Shown: piece after piece, positions 34,499 through 44,930 of the stretch
Position numbering within the stretch: position 1 is the first letter of the stretch
Layout of the letters: each line of letters starts with the position of its first letter
Assembly: GCA_958450325.1 (NCBI GenBank)
Contig: OY288256.1
Location: 16,028,557-16,092,556 of the forward strand
DNA: 64,000 nt
Direction of reading: 5' to 3'
Source: Agrostemma githago
Taxonomy: Eukaryota; Streptophyta; Magnoliopsida; Caryophyllales; Caryophyllaceae
Notes under the pieces: model-generated
Told to the model about the DNA's origin: nothing
The model's database searches: none
What the model saw: the letters and a program-made list of their open reading frames with translations, nothing else
Made by a program: the position numbers and the translations under genes

Positions 34499-35739
34499 CC
34501 ATCTTTGATGGGTATGCGGTGTTCAGCTATTTCCCGATCTATCCCCGGCATGTCCTTGTAGGACCATGCGAAGACATCTTTGAACTCTTGGAGGAGGTTT
34601 GTGAGTTGTTGTCTCTCCTCGGGACCTAAAGATAACCCTATCTTAAGCATCTGGGGCTCTAAGGTTGTTCCCACATTAATGGACTCGGTTTCTTCGATTA
34701 CCGGATCTCGGGATTCCCTCTGTTCTAGTTGCTCGATCAGATGCGGAGGTAAGGATACCTGTTCATCGGGTTTCTCAAAGTCATTGCAGAAAATATTTTT
34801 GAAATTAAAAGTATTTTGAAAATAAGACAAGTCATAAGCGGAACGGTTTTCATTATTATTGATGGTAAATTTGGAAAACAGCTCGAAGAGAGCAGCCATC
34901 TGATCATTGGTCAGAGGAGGGATTGGGAGTGCTTTCGGGACAGACCCCGAGGCTCCAGTGGTAGTGATTATAGGGAGGGGGGTTACAGTTTGGACTCTAG
35001 CACCAGACCCCTTAGACTCGAATACAGACTCAGACTCAGACTCAGACTCAGACTCTGACTCTGACTCGGAATCAGTGTCCGGCATGTTTCCTTCCCCGGT
35101 GGTCAGCTTGTAGACTCGACCCTGGCTGTCGGTCCACTTGATGGTCTTCCTCCAGGCTCTTTTCCCAGTATCAGCACCGACCTCCGAGATCAGCTTTGAA
35201 GGATCGAACCTGTTGCTTCGAAGGATCAGGTTCACCAGATCTTCCTTGGGGTTCGGAATAGCTTTGTCTTCCCCAAATAAGAGCCCCAGCATGGGCTCGA
35301 AATTGTCAGTACCCTCCTTGGATTCAGATTGGATGAGGGCAAATATGTTATCTGGAATATAGTTGCATTCCCGAGCTAGTTTAGTCTCGGGATATGTGAT
35401 GGTTGGTTGATATAGGCCAACTTGAATAGCCCCGAATACCGGTGTGACAAAATAGTCAGCCAACCTTGGGCTATAAGGGCCCAAGTAGGTACCCTTGATG
35501 ATGTTGCAAGCTTTCTCAATGCCTGCTCGGACCACATTCCCCGGGGTTATAGCATACCCTAAACCGAAGTGAGATTCCCCGTCATTTAGGACTTCAATAA
35601 TCTTCCCAGCTGGAAGATATGGCCTCGAGGTAGCCCCCGGTAAATACCCCAAATTTTGCAGCATTGCGTCGATGCTTGTGGTGAAGTAGGGCCTGAAAAG
35701 GTACTCTTCTTCAATCATCCCTAAAAATCGAATCCCCAT
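34324..35739 (-). pseudogene. pol: Pol N-terminal linker and start of reverse transcriptase
   Basis: Follows gag-protease after a one-base frameshift at about 35720. The 471 codons include a conserved linker, an acidic Ser-Glu repeat at about residues 225-245 encoded by GACTCA/GACTCT hexamers, and the RT entry FAWSYKDMPGIDREIAEHR and PVKQKLRRMKPEW. The frame then diverges at about 34424 because of a one-base loss; the RT core continues in the frame annotated at 34004-34498. Confidence 0.85.
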
Positions 35740-37880
35740 AGGTCGGTGCGGTCCGTGGCGTTACAGCTAGCCACAGTCATAGGGGTTGCTTCTAGGGTGA
35801 TAATGCCGTCTTGCAAGGGCATTTTGATCTTTCGGTGAAGAGTAGAAGACACCGCCTTTACAGCATGAATCCAAGGCCTTCCTAGGAGTAGCTTGAAAGA
35901 GGAGGTGACATCGATCACCTGGAATTCTAGGTCTTTTTCAATTGGACCCGTTGTAATTGCTAATTTGACGGCCCCAGAAACCGCCTTTGGGCTTCCATCG
36001 AAAGCTTGGATAGTGTGGGCGGTTGGTATGTAGTCGGCCTCGGTGATACCGAGGGCTTTGGCAGTCCTTAGAGGGAGGATGTTCACAGCAGACCCGTCGT
36101 CGACTAGGGTCATTGGTAGGTACTTACCCCGGCAAATTACCGTGATATACAGAGCCAGATTGTGAGAGGCCCCGCACGGTGGTAGGTCGGCATCCGAGAA
36201 GGTGACTACTGGGCCTTCTTCTTTGGACTTGCCCTTGAGGTAGGGCAGGATAGTGGCTACCATTTCAGTAGGGGTAACCTGGGAGTCGACCTTGATCTGA
36301 TCGAGAGCCTTAGTAAGTGCCTCTCGGTGTTCTTGTGAGCTAACCAAGAGTTGCCATATAGTGAGGTCAACTCGGGTTCTCTTTAATTGTTTGACAAGAG
36401 CCGTATCGGTATTTGGCTCTTCAATGGCTTCTTCCGTCCTGGCAAGTTCAGTGACGGTTGCCGGGACTGAGATGTCCTTGGAGCTAGTGGCTGAATAAGG
36501 ACGACCGGCGGTGGTGAGGTGGTTACTGGCTAAGGCCTTGGACTTAGTCTTCCGGATTTCTTCGGGAGTGATAGGGACAGTTTCCCCTTTGGTGAGGTAC
36601 ACATATTCCTCATCATCGAACCAGATTCCATTGATTTGTGGGATGAAAGGAGAGATAAGGTGAGAACAGTCGATCACTTCACCGGTGAAGATAGCATGAG
36701 AGCTAAAGGGGTTGTCCTTGTTGCTTGGCTTGTTCTCGGGTAACGGTATTTTCCCGCTCTCAATTAAATCCTGAATCAGATGCTTCAGCTTCCAACATTT
36801 CTCGGTATCATGCCCATTGCCCCGATGATATTGGCAATAGGCTTGGGCATTGTAGCCTTTGGAGCGTTTTTCAACTGGGACTTCAGGAGTTGGGCCTATC
36901 GGTTGGACCAGGCCCTTGGAAGATAGCCTTTGTAAGGCATATGTATAGGTAGTCCCTATATCAGTGAATACCCTAGGAGGGGTAGTCCTTTTGGATGAGG
37001 CATCCAAGAGATTAACCGTGTCAAAGATGCTTCGGGTTGCGGCCGGAGGCTTGGTAGTGGATGAGGAGGCCCCTTGATATCCCTTGCCAGGAGCCTTAGT
37101 CAGGCTCTCTAGTCTTAAATCGTCTTCAATTCTCATGCCCATTTCAGTAAGGGTGGTGAAATTGGGGATGACAGCATACCGGAGGTGGACCCGGTAGGAA
37201 GGGAGGAGGTTCTTGACAAAAGCCTCCACTAAAGTCTTTTCACTGGGCTTATCGACCAGTTTCACACTTTCGGCCCTCCAACGTTGGAGGTATTTGGTAA
37301 AACCCTCCTTAGGTTCTTGGGCCATAACCTCTAGAGACCGCATTGTGGTCTGGATCTCGGTGTTGTCAGCATAGTTCCGAGCAAATTTCGTAGCCACATC
37401 ATCCCATGTCGAGAACTTCTTCGGGTCTAGCCTGTAGTACCAGGCCTTTGGGTGTTTCTCAAGAGATGCAGCAAAGAGGTTTTTGAACATGGAAGAGTCC
37501 ACTCCCTTAATAGCCATGAACTCCTTGAAGGCCCGTACATGTAGTAACGAGCCTTCAGTCCCTTCGAACATGGGTAAGCCTGTGAGATTCAGGTTTGCGG
37601 GCAGTTTGTCACTTACCGGCGAGTACTCCCGACTGTTTTCCCGGTGAATATTGTTACTTCCAGTTAGGTGGACTTGTTCTTTCAATCGGCGAACCGAGCT
37701 AACTAGTTCAGCTAGGGGTTCCGTGACCCCGGTATTTGGAGTCCTGTGCTCCACTGCAGCTAAGCGAGCAACGATAGCCACTTGACCGGCCCTCATTTCT
37801 GTCAATTGGGCCTCAATGTCGGCCTGTTTTTCGACCATGGTGTCCACGGAGGTCTTCAAACTATTCAGAGTAGCTTCCAT
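35721..37880 (-). CDS. gag-pro: Gag-protease, 719 residues, cut off from pol by a one-base deletion
   Basis: Starts MEATLNSLKTSVDTMVEKQ (coiled-coil-like). The retrotransposon gag core lies at about residues 110-240, the CCHC-like knuckle CQYHRGNGHDTEKCWKLK near 350, the retropepsin VDDGSAVNILPL near 600, and LLGRPWIHAV further on. It ends at WGFDF followed by TAG. The homologous gene in copy 1 has one more base at this place and reads straight on into pol. This frame is therefore intact as gag-protease but ends early. It makes the particle protein and processing enzyme. Confidence 0.9.
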   Translation of the reverse strand: MEATLNSLKTSVDTMVEKQADIEAQLTEMRAGQVAIVARLAAVEHRTPNTGVTEPLAELVSSVRRLKEQVHLTGSNNIHRENSREYSPVSDKLPANLNLTGLPMFEGTEGSLLHVRAFKEFMAIKGVDSSMFKNLFAASLEKHPKAWYYRLDPKKFSTWDDVATKFARNYADNTEIQTTMRSLEVMAQEPKEGFTKYLQRWRAESVKLVDKPSEKTLVEAFVKNLLPSYRVHLRYAVIPNFTTLTEMGMRIEDDLRLESLTKAPGKGYQGASSSTTKPPAATRSIFDTVNLLDASSKRTTPPRVFTDIGTTYTYALQRLSSKGLVQPIGPTPEVPVEKRSKGYNAQAYCQYHRGNGHDTEKCWKLKHLIQDLIESGKIPLPENKPSNKDNPFSSHAIFTGEVIDCSHLISPFIPQINGIWFDDEEYVYLTKGETVPITPEEIRKTKSKALASNHLTTAGRPYSATSSKDISVPATVTELARTEEAIEEPNTDTALVKQLKRTRVDLTIWQLLVSSQEHREALTKALDQIKVDSQVTPTEMVATILPYLKGKSKEEGPVVTFSDADLPPCGASHNLALYITVICRGKYLPMTLVDDGSAVNILPLRTAKALGITEADYIPTAHTIQAFDGSPKAVSGAVKLAITTGPIEKDLEFQVIDVTSSFKLLLGRPWIHAVKAVSSTLHRKIKMPLQDGIITLEATPMTVASCNATDRTDLWGFDF

Positions 37881-38944
37881 TCTGCGGGTGTGTCTGGTTG
37901 CCGGTGGCCTGTCTGTAAGAACACCGCGTAATCAGAAACTGAACCCAGACCTTGGAACCAGAATAGTACATCCCGAGCAGGGAAAAGACTAAAACAACTT
38001 GAAAGAGACTCTTAGACGGGTGACTCGTGGATGACGGGCTTTCCTTAGGATTCGACGGGTGGGCCGAATCCTGTTTGAAGGAAGGTCGACGTGAGACATC
38101 CCCAAACTTTGGACTCAAATGTGTAGACGGGCCCTTCTTTGTAGGAGTACGTCTTACGTAGGTGGGCCTTGCCTTAATCTAATAAGGCGGACTGGGATAG
38201 GGAGGAAACTCGTGATGTAAGATCGACAGAGTTTCGACACTAGAGACCTCGACTACTTACGACATGACCCGACACTGCTAAATACGGGAAGGTCCTAAGG
38301 GGGAGGAAAGTTTTGAAAAGGATTATTTTTGGAAAGTCCGAGAAAGCTCGGGGAAGGCCCGATTTTTTTCAAGAAAATCGGAAAGTGCATCGGGCCTCGA
38401 TTTTGAAAGTTCAAAAATATTTTCGAGTTTTGAATTGGGCAGCATACCGGCTAAAAAGTGGGCTATTTTTTAGTAAAATCATAAGTCCTAAATTCGGTAT
38501 GTATCCCGGGTTTTGAAATTTGAATATTTTTGAAAAGATGCATTTTTTTGAAAATGACGGTTTTTGAAAAACGACACGAAAACCAAGTAGCACATAGTCA
38601 CGCAAGCATAATAACGACGCCATGTATGCTTTACACTAAGTCTCGGTCGATCTATAGAGGGTCTATACCAGTGCTCATTGTCTAGACGAGAAACGGGACG
38701 GACTTCCTAAGTCGAGTTGAGCTTAGAACATGCCGCAAAGTCCATACGAATCGACTATGAACACCTTTAACGTATCCGAGGCGGAATACATCGTGGTATA
38801 GTGGGACGTCGGTCACCAGTACCGGCCCGGGAAAATATGGGGTTATGCATGAACCGTAAAACTAAAACGCATATTGTATTTGTCAAACAATTTCTATTCG
38901 AGTCTCACCCTGAGGATGCCGATGGTTAGGCACTCATCGGTTAA
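37881..38944 (-). other. 5' leader of Tat copy 2
   Basis: Untranslated leader homologous to 2577-3944, but without most of the AT-rich minisatellite of copy 1. No convincing frame. Confidence 0.75.
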
Positions 38945-38962
38945 TCCCCAGCGGAGTCGCCA
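38945..38962 (-). other. Primer binding site, tRNA-Arg type
   Basis: Minus-strand TGGCGACTCCGCTGGGGA, identical to the site of copy 1 and three bases from the LTR end. Confidence 0.88.
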
Positions 38963-40048
38963 AATTGTGGACATGACGTAGGTCCACCCCGACGCGGCCA
39001 CACGCGGGTTTGGGTAGGCGAATGCACCTCCATATGAGAATGGATCGAATTGAAATTTAAGTCGAAATGGAGTCGCCACCGAATTTTATGCTTATTCGGA
39101 ACCGTTCGAGCCCACTCTATATCGCTATGGGCCATACACAAAGTACGGCCCATTTCGATTTTAGAGTTTATTGGGCTCGTCCCTTTGCATTGCGATACCG
39201 ATACCGTCACTACCGGTTATCGTGTATTGAATGACTCTCGTGCGCCAACGGTTTCGGGCATCCGGAAACCGAGGTTCTTAGTAAGGGGTGAGGGTACGTG
39301 TTGGGAAGCCCACTAAGGACACCCAACCCCGCCCGCACTTAGCGGCCTCTACTAAGACATCGTTTGACTTTCTAATATGCGCGTTAGTGATTCGGTGAAA
39401 TGATATGCAAACAGCGTTTTAGCTAAGCATGCGAATTAAATGTGAGCTACGTCAATTTAATGCATCTAATTTATTGTCGAAGTGATTTAGCATGCGAGGG
39501 TTCATTTAAAAGCGGTAAAACGCAAATAAATAAAGCAAAGCAAAATAAATCGGTTACAAGTTACACGGGCGGAATACAACCCGGAATTCACAATACGATG
39601 AACAATAATATAGAATAACCAAAATATATATATATAATCGAAATGACGAGCAATAATTGTAAACGGACCCGTATATAAATTAGACCGTGAGTTTGTGTAG
39701 ATGGACGAACCTTGATTAATTACGCATTATATTGCATATTAATCAAAGGACGGAGGTTCGAGACCTAGGCGTGGTGCTAACCCGATCTCGAACCTCGATG
39801 CCTTGTCCCGACTTATCACCTCGAGAAATGGAGTCTAAATTAATTATACGTCGGATACGACTAAAGAGTCGTCGACATAAAATTGATAGTGTGAGACCGT
39901 CGATCAAAATCGTTTATGTGTCGTGATATGTGTGAGTTTTGAAGAAAGGAGGGTCACGTGATTGTCTTTACACGCGATGACTAGAGTCGTAAAAAGACGA
40001 GGCTCGAAATGTGTGTCGAGGCTCTCGGTTTTCTGGGTTACAGGACCC

Positions 40049-40153
40049 ACTCGACCGAGTCATGGTCTGACTCGGTCGAGTGCGTCTTAGAAGGCGCTAC
40101 TGCCCAGTTTTGTGGGTGCTACTCGATCGAGTAGCCTATGTACTCGGTCGATT
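40049..40153. repeat. Palindrome cassette (U5-side), 5' LTR
   Basis: Palindromes at 40049, 40070, 40121 and a degenerate one at 40142 (ends CGATT instead of CGAGT); spacings 21, 51 and 21 bp. Confidence 0.88.
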
Positions 40154-41011
40154 AGCCCATGTACGAGTCGTGACTCGTTTATTTTTTGGTTTAAAATAGA
40201 TGATTTGCCAAATCAAATACAAATATCGCATGATTTGTATTTAACTCGGTTTCCGGTACTATAATCGTGTATGCATACGATTATAATACCGTTATCGGAA
40301 TTTTATAAAAATGTTATCGTCAGATTGAAATTTTGATTCGTGATGAAATTGTGTCCCTCTATGTCACGACATCAATATTAATCCTTACGGATTGCATGAT
40401 GTCGGTTTTCGTGTCAACGGGTTCCATACCGATCTTAGAAATGGATATATACGCGTTCAACTACGAATGATCATGATCGTGTTAATAAACGAACCTTAAA
40501 AAAATGATCATCTTAGTCAAACGTGTTTAGATCCGAGTTTTGAAATTATTATATATATTTACACGGTACATACAATATTATAATAAAATGTACATAACGA
40601 TAACTAAAATGCGAGAAGTAAAATGTTAGCGTTCGTAATGTCGTTACTATCAACTAGATATAATACTATAAACATGAATATAAATATACATAAAAAACGA
40701 GAAAAAGGATGAAGAAGAAAAGGTCGGTGTTGAATTGTCACACCCTCAACCTACATGTTCTTTCTTCTCGGGATACGGTTCGTCAAACGGCGGCAATGGC
40801 ACGGGAACGTCGAGATACGTAGGAGGAGTTGATGGTGTGTATGTATGGCTCGGTTTGTGTGGGATTTTTACGAGTTTGTGCTCTCGGAAAATTGGTGTAA
40901 GTGTGATGATGCCTAAGGGTTGAACTAGGGCTGAAATGTGTATGTAAATTGAGTGCAAAGTTGGCTGAAATTGAGGGTTGAAAGTTGTTCAAAAGTGTGT
41001 AATGCTTGGGG

Positions 41012-41147
41012 TATTTATAGGGAACCCACGACACAGGGGCACTCGATCGAGTGGCCCTAGTGCACTCGGTCGAGTGCCCTAGCAAATGAACCTGGACCGG
41101 TTTTAAGAGGCTCCACTCGATCGAGTGGTCAATCCACTCGACCGAGT
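41012..41147 (-). promoter_or_regulatory. LTR core promoter and U3 palindrome cassette, 5' LTR
   Basis: Minus-strand TATAAATA at 41019-41012. Palindromes start at 41041, 41064, 41115 and 41136 (spacings 23, 51 and 21 bp), just upstream of the TATA box. This would drive the genomic transcript of the element. Confidence 0.62.
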
Positions 41148-41557
41148 GGATCAATTAGGCCGCAAAATTTTAGGCTTGATTAGCCTTAAATTGATTTTAA
41201 TTGATTTTGGATTGATTTGGCTGATTTTGCTGATTTTGCTGATTTTGAACGTATCAGGTCGTTTTTTGTGTCGGATTTGTCTTGACCGGGTTTTGACCCG
41301 GTCGCTAAAAGACGGGAATTATTTTTGGTGTCGGTTTTCACTCAAATTAGTCTTATTTTGCTCGAGACGACCCACTGGGCCTGAATTTGAGGTTGGTTTT
41401 GTGAGATTTGTATCCCGTTAAAAGCCCATGCCGGACATTATTAACTTCGAGCCCGTATCCGAGCGCGTTAGAGCACGTTAGCGTCCGATCATCATCGGGT
41501 GTTTTTTGGAAACTACCGTAGACACCTGGCAGTCAAAATGCGGGTGTCTACACATAC

Positions 41558-42078
41558 AAAAGTTCAAACGAAAGTTTCGAAAGCCCTCGTATAATGAATT
41601 GATCACAATATGAATAGCTAGCTCAGGTGGATAAGCAAAACCAAGTTTTTCCATGACCTGGTCCACCATGTGGTCCAACTGGTTCACCATATGCCAACTT
41701 GCATTCGAGTAACCTACGATGAGCCTCAAATCTCTCTAGCCTAGCATGTTTCTGAAACATGGTTTTCAGCTGTGCCATAATGTTATATGCATCCATACCA
41801 TCAAAACGCTTTTGAAAGTATGGTTCCATGCATGCAAGCATTAGACACGTGACTTGTACACTTGTCGCAACGGTTTTCTCTCTAGCTTTCTTTTGGACAT
41901 CCGATGTCGTTGCAGAGAGTGCACCAGGAAGAGCATTGTCCAAAACAGACTCCTTTCCTTCGTATCTAAGAATAATTCTTAGATTTCTTTCCCAATTAAG
42001 GAAGTTGTTAGCATTCATTTTGTCCTTCTCAAGGACGGAGCGCAGATTAAAAGTAGAGTTGTTGTTGTTACTAGTCAT
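41558..42078 (-). pseudogene. gag: Copia gag, 5' part (frameshifted, cut by the Tat insertion)
   Basis: Starts MTSNNNNSTFNLRSVLEKDK with NFLNWERNLRIILRYEGKE, the start of the UBN2/DUF4219-type gag of plant Ty1/copia elements. After GEPVGPH the frame shifts near 41660 and continues in another frame (LGFAYPPELAIHIVINSLY) up to the Tat element, where the reading is severed. The rest lies at 26048. Confidence 0.78.
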
Positions 42079-42851
42079 TATTTCTACATAAACAAAAAAA
42101 ACAAGTGAGTATAAGCGAAATATTCATCAAAGCAGTTTAAGACAACCTTTTAAACTACCAAATGCCCTTTAAAAATTATCCCTTAAAAGGCATATAACCA
42201 AGACCCTCTCCCATTATTCATTAAACGGACTTTGGTCCTGCCTTTAATTAAACAGTGTTTAAGGTAAGTAACAACCTTACTAATTATAACTGACTTATAA
42301 TTCTTGGTTGGCGTGTTCAACAACTCCTTGTCAAAGACATCCCCTTTGTTTCGAAACCCAAAACTTTATCTTTTGATAGTTCCGTTAATGAGTCAAACCA
42401 AACATTAACATGTGAATTTCATAAATTCACCCTATTATCCCCGAAAATACGATCAATATCCTGCTTTCGCATAACCTATCAATCGTGTTCTAAGGCTTCA
42501 TAGGTGTTCTCTGGAAAAACATAAAACTCAATATTACTTATTTGGGGATCGAATATCGGTTATTTACGGTGAACTCATAACAAAAGAACCACATTCACAA
42601 AATAAAGCAAGCATAAAACAAACTTAAATGCAAGCATAAAAATAAGTGATCTAGTATGGCCCCTAAACTAACTAGGTCCAAAAGCTTCATGCGGATCTCC
42701 ATCATTCATGAAACTCCCTCGAATCGTTTGGATCTCCATCCTCCATTTTCTCGGGACTTCGCCTTCAAATTACATTTATTTTCACTAATTACAACTTAAC
42801 TAGTAAAATAAAATAATAAATTATTACATTGCAATACGATGCGCCCGCAAT
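42079..42851 (-). other. Leader of the copia element; expected primer site not found
   Basis: Non-coding. A primer site complementary to initiator tRNA-Met is expected next to the LTR, but I see none; the inner part of the 5' LTR is missing as well. One deletion probably removed both. Confidence 0.5.
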
Positions 42852-43077
42852 CTCACAAGTCCATATTGGGCCTGTTTAGTTTCCTGACTAAGTCTGATTG
42901 TGTGACCTTATAGGATTATATATCCATAGTCATCAGCCCAATCGAATTGGACTAATTATCATAATTATTGTCTAGCAAGCAATTACGAATTACTAGAATA
43001 CATAACGATTATCTCCATAATAATATCCTATATTATATTTAGTAATTGCCGGAAATGTCTTAGGACATATTCCTTCA
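42852..43077 (-). repeat. Truncated 5' LTR of the copia element (226 bp)
   Basis: Aligns with 19534-19761 of the 3' LTR with few changes and has the correct outer end. The remaining roughly 420 bp of the LTR are absent. Confidence 0.8.
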
Positions 43078-43082
43078 CATTC

Positions 43083-43232
43083 ATGAGCCGTGAGTGCGGT
43101 TCAAGAAGCTAGTCAAGGAGTGTCCACATCATGGTTTCAAGGTATGGTTTTTGTGCAATCAATTTTATAACGGATTATATGAGATTGTCGAGCTTCGCTC
43201 GATTCTGTAGCTAATGGCAGGTTCCAAAACAT
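43083..43232 (+). pseudogene. gag: Athila gag, continuation after the copia insertion
   Basis: Reads VRFKKLVKECPHHGFKVW and NQFYNGLYEIVELRS, the conserved next block of Athila-type gag, after one in-frame stop. It ends abruptly at about 43232 where MULE sequence begins. Confidence 0.75.
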
Positions 43233-43289
43233 TGATTTAATCCAGATGTTACCATCCCTAAAAAATGGTGTTACTCCTACCTTACACAC

Positions 43290-44633
43290 ATGTTACTCTA
43301 TATAAAAACTTGTGTTACTCCATACCCGTGAATTATTCAAGATCATTTGCTTGTGGTACTTTATCAGGTTCCTCGACAGCTTTTGAAATTCTCTATCTTT
43401 TGGTGAGATCAATTCGTGGTTGTGGACAATGTGGAACCTATCAATCCTGAGAGTGCCGCCTTTATTGAACAGCCTAATCCTTGCCTTGCATCCGCAACGA
43501 CGAACCTTCGTCTTATTTTTAAGCGCGTCTACAACAACTCCTTCCACAGCTGCATCGTTAACAACTTTCACAGAATTTGTAAAACCCTATATATTGCAGA
43601 CTAGGAGCTTTGACTTTATCTCACCACCGTACCATCGCTTTGCGGTGTACTTCCTCACATCGAATCCGCAAGTCAGCGCATAGATTTTATAAAATTTCAC
43701 TGCCTCATCGATTTTTCCGAGTACTTACCCCATGTACGGAGTGAAAGACTCACCCCCATCTCTGCACCATTCCTGTGCGTTCGCGTCTTTGCAAATTCCA
43801 CCTGCAAAAAATTAAACAACGTTACATCCATGCAACCCATGTGTTACTTCAACTCTTAGGTTGAGTTACTGTAACTAGTAAAGTAAGTTATTTCAACATC
43901 ATCGTCAAAAACCTTTTTCAACGTTACGTGTGTGTTACTCTAATTAAAAATTAGAGTTACTGTGATTCAGAAAGTATGTTACTTCAACATCGTGTCTGCT
44001 TCAATAGAAAACAAAACAATAGTATCAGTGAAGATTAAGAAAAACCTAAAGAATAAACACAACAACCTGGAATCTATACTAACACGAGAGCAATGAACCA
44101 TTTATATGAATCTATGATGAATGAAATGAATAAAATTGACGCAAAACCTGAAAGCAATATCGAAAACTCACCATTGTTGTCATGTGCATTCGCGTCTTTG
44201 CCAATTCCACCTGCAAAAAATTAAACAACGTTATGCCTATGCAACCCATGTGTTACTTCAACTCCTAAGTTGAGTTACTCTAACTCGTATAGTAAGTTAC
44301 TTTAACATCATCGTCAGAAACCTTTTCTCGACGTTCAGTGTGTGTTACTCTAATTATAAATTAGAGTTACTGTAACTCAGAAATTACGTTACGTCAACAT
44401 CGTGTCTGCTTCAATAGAAAAAAAAAACAATAGTATCAGTGAAGATTATGAAAAACCTAAATAATAAACATAACAATCCGGAATCTATACTAACACGAGA
44501 GCAATGAACCATTGATATGAATCTATGATGAATGAAATGAATAAAATTGACGCAAAACATGAAAGCAATATCGAAACTCATCATTGTTGTACTCCTCAAC
44601 AGTTGATGAAGATGTCGCGATCATTGAATCCAT
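43290..44633 (-). pseudogene. FAR1-type transposase, 5' exons only (copy 1)
   Basis: The first exon starts at an ATG at 44633 and ends before GTGAGTTTC. Small exons with GGIGKDANAHD and an EWCRDGGESFTPY segment follow. Then comes a FAR1-domain exon with KTKVRRCGCKARIRLF and RFHIVHNHELISPKD, holding the C..C..H.H zinc pattern of FAR1. The core exons are absent. Confidence 0.72.
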
Positions 44634-44639
44634 AGTAAC

Positions 44640-44765
44640 GGGATGTCGAGCACAGATTTGAATGAATGAATGAATGAACGTGATATTGGAAGCATTTTTT
44701 TAGGTTTGATGAACGTGGTAACGTGAATGAATGAATGAATGAATGAGTGAATGAACATGATATTA
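44640..44765. repeat. GAATGAATGAAT tetranucleotide repeats
   Basis: Two short GAAT tracts in the region just outside the first exon of copy 1. Confidence 0.85.
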
Positions 44766-44930
44766 TTGTTTCCTAAAATTATGGGAGTTATTTTAGGATA
44801 CTATATCTCCCTTTTTTTAATGCAAATATTAGGATGAATCTTGTCCATCCATGCTCATCTCATTCAATGGATGGGATGAGGACTTAGGGACTCATATATA
44901 GGGAAGGACTCATCAGTATATATATAGAGG

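Larger units (their letters stand above)
26054..41552 (-). mobile_element. Complete Tat-lineage Ty3/gypsy retrotransposon, copy 2 (15,499 bp)
   Basis: Minus-strand order: 5' LTR (41552-38966), tRNA-Arg primer site, leader, gag-protease, linker, reverse transcriptase, RNase H, a second archaeal-type RNase H, integrase, then an antisense plant-mobile-domain gene, polypurine tract and 3' LTR (28630-26054). The second RNase H and the tRNA-Arg primer place it in the Tat lineage (Ogre/Retand-like). Pol carries two frameshifts and three in-frame stops, so this copy cannot make its own polyprotein. In the first 340 bp I count about nine differences between the two LTRs by eye; later stretches look more similar. 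Confidence 0.95.
38966..41552 (-). repeat. 5' LTR of Tat copy 2 (2587 bp)
   Basis: Same ends as the 3' LTR (TGTGGACATG...GGTGTCTACA). The difference in length comes from small indels. Confidence 0.95.
19115..43077 (-). mobile_element. Ty1/copia element, heavily interrupted
   Basis: Read on the minus strand: 5' LTR remnant (43077-42852), leader, gag (42078-41558), the Tat element inserted in gag, rest of gag and protease remnant (26048 to about 25220), RT and RNase H remnants (about 25100-24130), 3' untranslated DNA containing a nested LTR-like unit, polypurine tract and 3' LTR (19761-19115). The CATTC duplication flanks the whole. Coding parts are decayed and integrase is not recognisable. 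Confidence 0.85.
43233..44916 (-). mobile_element. FAR1-type MULE, truncated copy 1
   Basis: Homologous to the 5' half of the transposase gene side of the large MULE. The outer end is at about 44916 (minus-strand CTGATGAGTCC, then TATATATGAGTCCC). The inner end is broken at 43233 against the Athila fragment. It carries phased GTTACT motifs in the same orientation as copy 2. Confidence 0.78.

Noticed and set aside
34816..35113. Plus-strand frames opposite the pol linker with Asp-Ser or Leu-Arg repeats
   Set aside because: Antisense shadows of the GACTCA hexamer repeat that encodes Ser-Glu on the minus strand.
42079..42851. A separate gene between copia gag and LTR
   Set aside because: No frame longer than expected by chance and no motif; it is the element leader.
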